Assembly: GCF_037975245.1 (NCBI RefSeq)
Contig: NC_092568.1
Location: 16,945,001 to 17,009,000 of the forward strand
DNA from: Apostichopus japonicus
Lineage: Eukaryota; Echinodermata; Holothuroidea; Aspidochirotida; Stichopodidae
Length of the DNA stretch: 64,000 nucleotides
Direction of reading: 5' to 3'
The notes under the pieces are model-generated. The model was given only the letters and a program-made list of their open reading frames with translations. It was not told where the DNA came from and made no database searches. Made by a program: the position numbers and the translations under genes. Positions 35,673 to 47,100 of this stretch are shown here, piece by piece (within the stretch, counting starts at the first letter, position 1; each line of letters starts with the position of its first letter).

Positions 35673-35872
35673 GTGGCCCAACATTTAGTTCTATAGACCA
35701 TATTAGTCTCAGTGCCAGAATGAGATTATTCCCTGAAGGTATCTTTTCTTCCCTTTTCATGAAAGGGGAAAGGAGAGGATATTTACCGTCTTCATTAAGC
35801 AAATGAAATATTTTCCATCCTTCAAGAACATTTTATCTATATATGTCGATAACGTTGTGTTCATTTCCCTCC

Positions 35873-36258
35873 CAAGGGCGTAGGAACCGGGGGGCTGGGG
35901 GGGGGGGGGGCGCCAGCCCCCCCCCAGTGAAAAATGTGGAGGGGCGGAAGTATCATTCCGCCCCCCCCCCCGCTTCGCAAGTCAGAAAACCCCTTTTTCA
36001 TTTCCAAATGAGAAAAAAAAAAATCTCATTTGGACCACCAAATTGCGTCTAAGGCCAGGTGAAAATACAAAATTAAGTTTACAAAATGGAGTGGGTGTTG
36101 AAGTGTGCTATATTGCACCAAATTGCATCTGAGGCCACCTGGAAATGCAAAAAATTCCGAAGGGGAGGGGGACACCCCTCCCCTTAGACCCTTCCCCCAG
36201 ACCGCCCATCAGTCTTCAGCCCCCCCCCCCCACTCAAAAGTACCTTCCTACGCCACTG
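35873..36258. mobile_element. hAT-type MITE, 386 bp, family C
   Basis: The left end CAAGGGCGTAGGAACC and the complement of the right end, CAGTGGCGTAGGAAGG, match imperfectly. Flanks TTCCCTCC and TTTCCTCC agree at 7 of 8 bases. The interior has poly-G, poly-C and two related blocks, ACCAAATTGCGTCTAAGGCC (36037) and ACCAAATTGCATCTGAGGCC (36117). No gene. Confidence 0.75.
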
Positions 36259-37150
36259 TTTCCTCCAAAGTGTGGTTAATGTATCATTCTCCTATAAGTC
36301 TGTGCTTCAAGTAAATTATTGTTACTCATTACAATTGCACAGGGTATAGCCAACAGCGAGGCTTATCTCACCACCACAAGTTTTTAAAAATATACATGTC
36401 CATTGATTGCGTTCTTGCCAAATATAGTCCCATTCACTAGACTTTACTTTTTACGTGGCATTAATGAATTTGCATGGCAAACGAGGTTCCTATACTAAGC
36501 AGGAAGTAGCTGGAAAGTTTCTTACGTTTGTCAGCATGAAAGGACATGCATGTTTGCGTAAGCGTCGAACAAGCCCAACCGCGAATGGTTATATTCATCA
36601 TTCTTAGCAAACCTTTCTAAATTCAGTGTAGAAATTATACAGGGACTTCCCCTTAACGAACCATTCACCCTCCGATGGCTGATTATGTAATGAAATTCAC
36701 ATCGATTTGAAAGGTTCGCGGAAAGAGCGTTTGAAGATGTGAACACTCGGAAGAGACTGACCAACACTAGAGCTTTACCATGGGCAGATCATGCGTTGCT
36801 AATTGTTGAGCATAAGTGGCATTTGCTCATTTGAAAGACAATACATCTTCGGAAACATGGGCACACATCAGTCTTGGAAAATGGTGGGGACGCGTGTCTG
36901 TTCTCTGATACTATCTAATAGGAGCGCGACGATGGGTTTGCGCGTAGCGTACAGGATTTTTGTTGGCAAATATACTTCCCAGATCGCCGGAAATAACACT
37001 TCCCAGACCCAATGATGCTCCCAAACCTCCTTAAGTTTTAGATCTCATGGCTTAGAAATTTAGTTTGGGGCAAAACATGGGCGTCTGCAGAAAAAAAAAT
37101 CAGGGGGCAGATAATCCAAGTAGACTTTTGTATACGATAGGTCTGGGGTC
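36259..37150. other. Gene-free stretch with a MITE core fragment
   Basis: About 36908-37010 matches the internal core of the MITEs at 41557-41849 and, in opposite orientation, 29772-30034 and 35293-35672: ACTATCTAA, GCGCGTAGCGTACAGGA, CGCCGGAAAT, CACTTCCCAGACC. No termini were found, so it is a decayed copy. No gene. Confidence 0.55.
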
Positions 37151-37174
37151 CTCTCTAGATATATATCCTATATA

Positions 37175-37210
<36 letters not shown>

Positions 37211-37280
37211 GGCTATATATATATAGGCTATATATATATAGGCTATATATATATAGGCTATATATATATATATAGGCTAT
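37151..37280. repeat. TA microsatellite with interspersed TAGGCTA units
   Basis: (TA)n tracts, regularly broken by GGC, form tandem TATATATATAGGC units (37200-37280). A second (TA)n tract lies at 37525-37542. Open frames through it (repeated IYSLY) are artefacts. Confidence 0.95.
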
Positions 37281-37459
37281 ATATATGTTGATACTAGATG
37301 AGACTAGTGGAACACTAATAGTTGTAACTCGGAGTTTCACGCGTTATAGCGATCGTCAGACAACTGGTTGTCTGAGTTGTCTGACGATCGCTATAACGCG
37401 TGAAACTCCGAGTTACAACTACTAGTGTTCCACTAGTCTCATCTAGTATCAACATATAT
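37281..37459. repeat. Long near-perfect palindrome: 84-bp arms, 11-bp loop
   Basis: Arms at 37281-37364 and 37376-37459 are inverse complements with one mismatch (A37318 opposite C37422). The loop 37365-37375 is TGGTTGTCTGA, partly repeating the arm end. Either strand's transcript would fold into one long hairpin. It lies between TA microsatellites. Such symmetry is unstable over evolutionary time, so it is probably young, maintained, or made by a foldback event. A short open frame across it is incidental. Confidence 0.95.
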
Positions 37460-40400
37460 TCCGCTCTGTCCAATGGACATAGAGCACTCTGCGCCAAGAT
37501 AGACGCCAACCTACTCTACTCTAGGCTATATATATATATATATAAATATGAAACGAGTTGTATTCAGGTTTGATTCAAAATCTTAGTGGATTATTTCTCA
37601 ATAAACTTAACTTGCATGCGAGGTTATGCCGGGGAAAGCCTGCTTGCGTACCGTATAAAATATATACATATATGTATATAGCCTATGGTATATACTATAC
37701 GTTCTCGATTCTTGACACGCTTGACGCATCATTAGCTGTTCTGAATTTTTACCACATGCGTCACGTGTTCAATGTTAGGCTATATAGGCTATACACACTT
37801 TCACTTTTCAAACTAACAATATTGAACGTCGTTCTGTCTACATGTGAGTGACATATGTTGTGAGTGACATATGTTGAAAATAATGTATAGGAATGAAGGG
37901 TGTGCTATAGCCAAAATGACAGATTTATGAACCGGTTGGATTTGGGGTTCTTTCTCAGAAGATTTCATTTCTGTATAGATGCTTTACGGTGCAGGCCCAG
38001 ATCATTTATCTCACAATTTCGACTACTTTCTCACTTTTTGCCAGACTTTTTTATACACATGCAGAAACTCGTAATTTCGATTGTCAGTTATTACAATTTT
38101 GACTATTGCATCTCAAAGTTTGGTTCTATGGCGTTTTATTTAAAATCGTTGACAATCGTCTCGTTATTCCGACCAGTTATATCTACTTTTTTCCACAGCT
38201 TTCCTCAAAATTTCGGACAACTTCGAAACTTTATTTTCCATATTTGAACTCTTTGATCTCCACATTGTGAAACTTCTTCGAAATTTCGGCTGTAACTATA
38301 TGTATAAAGAAAGTCTCTTTGCAAATTGCTCTGAAATAAATTGTAAAATGCCGCATTTTGAAAGGTTTAGGGGAACTTATATGCTTAAAGTCTAACTTGA
38401 ATATATTGAATGGCTTTCAAAGCGGTTTCGTGTTATGCGTCACTCGATTAGCTTAAGTAGTGGCGTCGATGCCATTGAATGTTCGGTAGTGTCCCCGAGC
38501 CCCGAGTCCTGCACTGCTATCGACGCCCAGTGTCGTGTTGTTTTGTAACTGGGCAATAACTAATTAAGTCATAAGTTAGATGCAAATTCTCGTAAAACAT
38601 CTGCAATTATGTGTCACGCAACATTTTACTATGTGTATTTATACAAGGTCGGATTATACTCCAACCACACCACACCCCACCCCACTCCCCCACCCCAAAC
38701 ACATACACAAGAAGTGGGAACTTGAGAGGAAAGGGGGAAGGAGAGGAACAAGAAGATTACAAACATGAGAATAGTTGCACAATTTCTTTCCAAGACTGAG
38801 ATGTAGCTCATGTTTTGCAAGATTTCTATCATATATTTCACTGATGATATATATATAAGTCATATAAAAGTAAAGTTGATTCACCCTTCGCATTCACGGT
38901 GGGTATAAGAATTGCGAAAGTGCAAGGACAAACGCTGGTTCGTTACTTTCCATAACAAAGAACTGTTGGACACCTCAAGTCGCAAGAAAACTTGATTCTT
39001 GCAATGACGTTTATCTACATAACCCCAAAAGCGAACAAAGGATCTCAAAGTCAACATTGTTCCGCCTAGCGTTAACTAAAATACAAACACGTTCTTCTTC
39101 CCTCGTTTGACTGACATTGTTCGTATAGCTTGTGATTTGAGTGAAGTGGCGGAATAAAGCAATGCCATTCGATGCGCAATTCAAGCATATATAGTATGGT
39201 TTATACCGGACATCAGTACAAGTATATCCAACTGTGATACTACAAGCTGGGAAGTTCTACAAGAAACAATGATTCATGATAAAAAAAAAGAAAAAACATA
39301 ACGTTTAATTTCCTCGCTCTTCTCATCTCGACAGTGGTGTTATTTTGCAAACGAAAGGGCTTTAGGTTTTGAGGGTACACCAACAGTTCAGTAAAACCTT
39401 ATTTAGTCCCCCAACTACCCCGCTGTACCCTGTTCCCATGTTAGGCAGAGATCAAATAAATCTGAACCGAACCGGTTGCTTTTCATTACAAAATACAATA
39501 TTGGCATATATTGCCAAATATTGGCAAATATATATATATATATATACCGATCGTTCTGTTCAATCCAGTCGAATAGTTTGAATGGAAAATATTAGTGCAC
39601 TAAAAGTTTTTATTTGAGGAGTTCTCACTCACCAAATTTGTTAGTAAGTCTGACTATTAGCTATTGCTTTGAGTAGCTTTGAGTAAAATGTTTGTTTCTG
39701 TTTGTCCCGATGTTGCTGCTTCTTGGTGCCCCCCCCCCACCCTGCCTCAACCCCTTCAGACGCCGGATAAGTGAAAGTTTCCAGAGTATTAAGATGACAC
39801 GTGTAGGCTACTCACATATTCGATAGGCTAGTCAAGATTACTCTACAATAAACCTATACTGTTGTTTATCATTTCTCTCGCAATTCCAAAGGTCACGCTG
39901 TACAAATGGTTTGTCAGTTGTCTCATTTTCAGTGTTCAACCGTTCAAATAAACCGGGATTATATAGGTTAATACTGCCTGTTATATTGTTCATTGATCTT
40001 TGCTTTTGTGAACGGGTGATATCTGTCTTTGTAATACAATGCACAGTCGAAAAAACATGGTTGACAAATTGGTTGTTTGACAATTTTATATATTGATAAC
40101 AACAAGAAGTGCATTCACTGTTAAGAATATCCTCTCTCTTGTTTTCTTTTTTTGTTTTTTTTGCGGAACGTTAGTTTAGGATTTAAATTTCAGTAAAAGA
40201 ATTCAGAAAGAAAGAAGGGCAAAAAACTGATCAAAACAACTATACAGACGAACTTGTTTCATGTAGTTTATCTGGGATACTAATCATCGGTTTCAATAGC
40301 TTTGCTAAGTTAAAAAATAAATCACAAGAAAACCGATGAGGAAAAAAACAATTTTTGTGAAAGAGCAAAGCCTGACGTTTTTGGCTAGAATGCCATCGTG

Positions 40401-41091
40401 GTTCTCAGAATTTCATGTTGCTCTGTGTTCGGTGACAAACACATGTAACCAAATTAGGCTAAGGGATTCAAGTCAGTAACCTCGTATAGCCTGTAGTGAA
40501 CGTATAGCAATTTTTAAATATAGTGCATTGAGAAGACGAACGGAGTAATTTATGCATATACAGGTTTTGTTCTTGTTTTCAAGTTTGTTTCATATTTTCT
40601 ATTACATATCGAGCACTAACGTTATAGGTATTCAACGTTTTAGATTACCACAAAACAATCCACAATTCACTGCAATGTATTTATGTATGCCTCTTTACAA
40701 TCACACCACACTTATGCCTGATAAGGTCGGATTTCCAATGACAATGTGTACACAGAGTTGTATATAGATATGTATACTGCCCTCTCAAAAGTCCATCGCA
40801 CTTCTATATTGCCTAGAGTTTTACAGACGATGTTTAAATAACCATTTTTAAGAGTTGTACATTTGTCTTTTTCTCTGGTTTCATACAATATGTTCAAAGA
40901 CATCGCGGTACATCATAATTGTTTTTCACTTAGTCTTAATAACAGCGGATCCGCACCTTACTGTGTCACTGGTCCGGTCGCAGTTACTTTAGTTTCGTGG
41001 TCTAATTGTTTTCCTTCACTTAATTGTTCAGAAAAATGTTCTGTTGTTGCTTTTATTGACCCATGTTTTCTCTTGTCGTTTTTTTTTACAG
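37460..41091. other. Gene-free stretch before the EGF gene
   Basis: No coding sequence is recognised. Its right end must contain the promoter or a 5' exon of the EGF gene, because a good acceptor (TTTTTTTTACAG) ends at 41091. A TA tract is at 39527-39546. Confidence 0.45.
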
Positions 41092-41092
41092 C

Positions 41093-41177
41093 ATGAAGAT
41101 CGTTCGTACAATTCTGCCAGTAACTTGCCTATTGATTTCTATGGTTACTTTGAACTGCCAAGGACAAATAGCTTACG
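41093..41177 (+). CDS. EGF gene exon 1: signal peptide
   Basis: MKIVRTILPVTCLLISMVTL then NCQGQIAY, phase 1, donor GTTAGT at 41178. ATG is two bases after acceptor TTTTACAG, so an upstream non-coding exon is likely. It is joined to exon 2 by phase and by lack of any other leader nearby. Confidence 0.75.
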
Positions 41178-44100
41178 GTTAGTTGTATTTCTACTATTGG
41201 TAGCCTACAGTTAAGGTCCTTGGATTGTTGACCGATTTACGTCCTTGCTTTTGGAATGTCAACTTGGGTCTTAGATCTACACCAAGAGGTCAGAACTTTG
41301 ATAACAATTACACTTTTATTCCACTTGAGAATCCACCCAACGTTAATACGCAAATTAACCCACATAATGATGACCTAATAAGAGGGAACCATGCTTGGAT
41401 TCACAATCGCATTAATGAACACAGCGCAAATTCCTTCAACTACACAGTGCACTCTTTTTTTCTCTGTAAAACATATACAGTCATCATTCACTACCAATGT
41501 CTACCCGAGTTTGAAAATTAAACAACCAGACCCGTAGCCAGGCCTGTGCACGCCGTCAGGCGCGTAGCCAGGACTTTGCCAAGGGAGAGGCGAAACTGTA
41601 GATTCGGCATTGCAAACTATCTAAGCGTAGCGCCACCATGATTGGCGCGAAGCGTACAAGAAAATTTTGGCTGTAAATGCCTCACAGATTGCCGGAAATG
41701 GCACTTCCCATGCCTTGTTAGTTGCATCTTAGCATTTTCTCTTTTGGAAATAATAGCGATATCATAAAAACCTTAAAATTTTTTGTAAAATATATGCTCA
41801 AGGGGGGGGGGGGCGGCTGCCCCCTTCGCCCCCCTTGGCTACGCGCCTGCGTGACGTCGTAGGGGTTGGAGAGGGCTGGCGGACGACCTCTCTGTACAAA
41901 CTATTGTACTTTCCACCATATGTGCCTCTTACTGTGTACAAAAACAAGTTACATGATACAAGTATTGTTATCCCCGGTGCCCCTCCTTAACCTCTTGGTG
42001 CATTACAAACTCAGAACTCCTGGCTATGAGCCTGTCCACAATTCTAGTTGCTCAGGCATGTAGGCCTGTGTAAACTTTCGATGCGTAATGCATGGAACCA
42101 GGTTCACACTTTAATAAACTACCCACAAACCACCCATAAAACTAACTATTCATAAACAAACTCGTAATAGGATCGCAATTTCCTTCCGACCTGACATAAC
42201 TCAAGCAATAAAAATAAATTGACGTAGCTCCAATCAGCACTGAAATGACTTGGACTGAATCATCACTTGACCCAGTCAAGGGAAGGACAGAATGATCACT
42301 TGATCTGATTGTTTTACTTGACTTAACTAATAATGACTGACCATACAACCTACTTCAATTTCTATGGACTGGACTCGAACGATGCAAGGGTGACTCGATA
42401 CAACACTGCCACAAAGTTCCTCAATCCAAATTTAAGAGCACCACGGGTGCATGCTATTTTTCTCTGTCAAAAAAGTTAAAAACATTTGCATAGTTTGCAT
42501 CCTGTAGTAGCTAGTCACATTTACGTGTATTGATTAAAGTACCAAATGGCTTCCAATGTCTAAGAGATTGAAGAAAGCCCTGTCCAGCAGACGACGGTTG
42601 AAACTTTATGGACTAAACCAAGGGCCCTAGCCTAACCTATACATACCTAAAATATAATTAATACCATATGCTCGTCTTCTTTCAATGGCTACTGCTTTAG
42701 ATCAGAGTTATTTACAAATGTCTGTGTTTCAGTTGAACTTGGAGGCTAGCTTGGCTAAGAGTCTAAGACTAGAGTAAGATTACCGCCTGTTACAAATCCC
42801 ATTTCGCACAGGCCTAAACGTTACAATAGGCTAACTAGTCATAGGCTAGACCTACACTACTGTAGACCCCCTAGGCCATTTTCACTTGGAAGTTGTAGAT
42901 TAGTCCTAACTTAGGCCAATTGAATATGCAACGCCATTGATATATTTTAGTTTAATTAATAGTAACAGCGCCCGAATTGATTTTATGAACGAATCAAATG
43001 CTATCCGCACATAATATATGCAGAATAGGCCTAGCCTAACTGAATCATCTTCTTGAGCATGGGACAGCCTGAGAAATGTTTAAGATAACATAAAGTCCTA
43101 GGTTTGTGCAAAGTTTTTCGATTATAAGAACATCCTCTTTCACACATATTTAAAAAAAGGTAAGATTCTGTGTATCTGAACTGCTCCAAGTTTTGCATGA
43201 AGAGAATGAATAAATAAAACAGCATGAACAGAAAATTTTCTTTCACTTTATCATCTTTTGTACCTTCTGCTTTCACTCTTTGTCAGTTGTGTCATAATCC
43301 TCACTGTAGTTTCTGTATTTATCTCACACAGTTTGTGAAAATGAGCCTTGCCAAAATGGAGGAAGTTGCCTTATCAACAGTCAAAACCCTTCAGAGTTTT
43401 TGTGCGTCTGTACAGATTTTTACAATGGAACATTCTGTGAAAACTACCTTGGTGAGTAAACTGGTCTATTTTTTACATTTAACATATGTACAACATGAAC
43501 TTCTCATCTTTAGTGCTAAATGTATAACCTGGATGCAATAGACTTGTCTTAGAGCAGTTGTTAGATAAAAAGGCTTTGAAAAGGGAATCTAATTGTGTGT
43601 GAAATATTTATATCTTTTATGTTAAATTTTGAACTATGATTTGACAGATGAAATTTTGTTCTGTCCTGACAGTGCAAAAGTGCAAAATTAACCTTAACAT
43701 TGTGTAAAAGTATTGCAACGATCTCACAGGCAAGAGATCCGTTAACATGTAGAATGTATTTTAATACAGTTATTAGATTTGATTAGGACACATCTCTCAC
43801 ACTCACTTAACTCATTAAGCATAACAGCAAATGATGGGGAATGTACCATTTCACCTATTAGAGAATTTTTAGGTAGCAAAAGAATGTTAAGCGATTAATC
43901 GTGCATGTCACAGCAACTGGTAAATTGTGATAAAGAGAAAGTGGGCTTGATCTGGATCTGAAAGGGGTCATAATATTTGGGACACAGTGCTAAATGTTAC
44001 CAATTTAAATAACTGTTTAAGGTAGATTGGAGGGCACAAAAGTTGTTCAAAAATACCCAAACAGTTTGGAGGTTTCAGTTATACCAGCCTTCAGATAAGT

Positions 44101-47100
44101 AGTAAATTCTCTTCAAGTTAACATCTTTGTTGATCTGACATTGCAATAAATAGAAATAATACATTTGCATACTTTAACTTGATACAAAATTATGTGTGGT
44201 TGATATCATCAAATTTGCTCCTTGAAGTGAAGGCCAAAGCTATTTCAAGCATGCTCATGCATCTATAACAGAGAGCATTTTACCTTTATCTTCCCTTCCC
44301 CTAGGTTCACCTTTATAATATCTTAGCTAGGAGCACAGATAGGAAGTCCTCCTACATCACACTTCCCAGAAAGATTACTAATAGTTCCAACTTACAAGCC
44401 AACAATAAACATAATAACAAACATTCCCAACCTGTAAGTCCCAGTAGACCACTTACACTTTGATTTCTATAGTAACTATCTACAAAAGAAGCCCTACATC
44501 TGTCTGTGCATCTGATATCAGATCTCTCCAATAAAGTATCCTTTGGTATGATGTAATTGCCAGTGATTTCATAGCGTGGACATTTCTTAATTTATAGCTT
44601 AACATCTGTTTACTAGAAGGTAAATATGTGGGCAGAGTAACCTCCTGTCCCATCCCCTCTGTAATCCATTGTCAGAGCCTAGATATAAGATGTTATTTTC
44701 ACCAATCGTAGTCAGCATGATTCAACATGTTGGAGCTGTGCTTAGCACGGTTCTCTCAAACTTTCATTTCCCTGACACACTCACTGTACTCAGTAGATAC
44801 CTAGCCAGTTGAAGATCTAATATACCATTTAATTCAACTACTTGTACATGTCCTTATTTCTTGGTCACATACTGCTGTGACACACTATTCATATTTAATT
44901 CAGTGAGTATTGATCAACCCATTTTCACATTTTGGTTGATGCTATTGATTGAGAAATGAGCATAATTCAATCTAATACAACTGGACAATGGTTTAAAAAC
45001 TACAGTGTGATTATTAGAAAAATTGTATACATGTATGTATGTATGTATGTATGTATTTTAGATCCTCCTGCAAGCAGGAGGATCTGAGATTGTTATGCTT
45101 TTGTAAGCTTTGGACTTTGACAAGTTCCTTTAAGCTCTCTTTGAAAGGAAGTTTCAAAGATAACACTGTTGCATACAGTATATCATGTTTACAGCACACA
45201 TCAGTTATTGACATGAGACTTATCATATTTTCGGGAGATTTGTTATTTTTTAAGTCAGCTGAGTCACGTTTGTGCACAATGCTGTAATTGTTACAGATTA
45301 CACGTGAAGACTGGGCTTTGTGATAATAACGCAAACTGCTACTTGTCAATTTGAATTGGGTCTCTCTCCATGAAATAAAACATTTGGTTTAGCCCCTGCT
45401 AGGCAGTACAATCAAACTGGACACCTTCCACAGGGTTTTGTTTCCAGACCCTGCCAAACCTTTGTCAGTACTGCCAAATTGCTCACCGAAGCAAGTGGCA
45501 GTTTTCTTAAAAGCAAATGCCTTTGAAAAGTTTTGAAGTGTTGAACTCCAGTGTCTGTTGTTATTGGCTGATCATTTTTTCCCCTCTAATTTTGTCCTAC
45601 AATTGATCTGTTGCCTTTTCCTGTCTCCCACATTGCCATATGTATACACTGCCAATAAAGTTTCTTTAATTTGTAATTTGCTGCAGTTTATGGTGTAATT
45701 CAAAGGAAAAGCAAACCAAACCATCACTATTAGTTACTGGATTTAGTTGCTTGCAATGAACAACTACACTATTACCTATTGAAAATTAGAGAGCTTTTTT
45801 CAAGGGGTTGGGGGTGGGGGGGGGGAGGGGATTGAGAGGATGTTGTTGATTGATATCAGTTCAATCATTATGGTTGAGTTTGCTGCTCCATTTATCCTGG
45901 GCATGTCATGGTCATGTGGTTTAACCAGGAGGGTTCCCATGCCATAACAGTGAACAACAGCTATTTATATTCAGTGGCCTAGCCACAATCTACAATAACC
46001 ACATCACTAGTTACAATAAGATTAACTGAAAATGGCTTCCTCAATTGTGAATGGAAAATGTTGATCAATGATAGAAACAAAGATAACCTTTGCTTTAATC
46101 TTGTATTTTTCACATTACTTTTGTTGTTCATATATGGATGTTTTGTGGCTCTAAAATGTACCTGTACTAGTAGTAATGTTAGTGTGTTAACAGTCTACCC
46201 TTACTAGTAGTATTGTTGGTGGGTGTATAATGTACCTGTACTAGTAGTAATGTTGGTGGGTGTACAGTCTACCTGTACTAGTAGTAATGTTAGTGTGTTA
46301 ACAGTCTACCCTTACTAGTAGTATTGTTGGTGGGTGTATAATGTACCTGTACTAGTAGTAATGTTGGTGGGTGTACAGTGTACCTGTACTAGTAGTAATG
46401 TTAGTGTGTTTACAGTCTACCCTTACTAGTAGTAATGTTGGTGGGTGTACAGTCTACCTGTACTAGTAGTAATGTTGGTGGGTGTACAGTGTACCTGTAC
46501 TAGTAGTAATGTTAGTGTGTTAACAGTCTACCCTTACTAGTAGTATTGTTGGTGGGTGTATAATGTACCTGTACTAGTAGTAATGTTGGTGGGTGTACAG
46601 TGTACCTGTACTAGTAGTAATGTTAGTGTGTTTACAGTCTACCCTTACTAGTAGTAATGTTGGTGGGTGTATAATGTACCTGTACTAGTAGTAATGTTAG
46701 TGTGTTTACAGTCTACCCTTACTAGTAGTAATGTTGGTGGGTGTACAGTCTACCTGTACTAGTAGTAATGTTGGTGGGTGTACAGTCTACCTGTACTAGT
46801 AGTAATGTTGGTGGGTGTACAGTGTACCTGTACTAGTAGTAATGTTAGTTTGTTTACAGTGTACCTGTACTAGTAGTAATGTTGGTGGGTGTACAGTCTA
46901 CCTGTACTAGTAGTAATGTTGGTGGGTGTACAGTGTACCTGTACTAATAGTTATGTTAGTGTGTTTACAGTCTACCTGTACTAGTAGTATTGTTGGTGGG
47001 TGTACAGTGTACCTGTACTAGTAGTAATGTTAGTGTGTTTACAGTCAACCTGTACTAGTAGTAATGTAAGTGTATTTATAGTCTGCCTATACTAGTAGTA

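Noticed and set aside
37155-37340. Minus-strand frame with repeated IYSLY
   Set aside because: TA microsatellite translation.
41225-41521. 98-codon frame just after EGF exon 1
   Set aside because: Begins at TTG within intron 1, no domain, and the exon 1 frame meets a stop directly after the donor.
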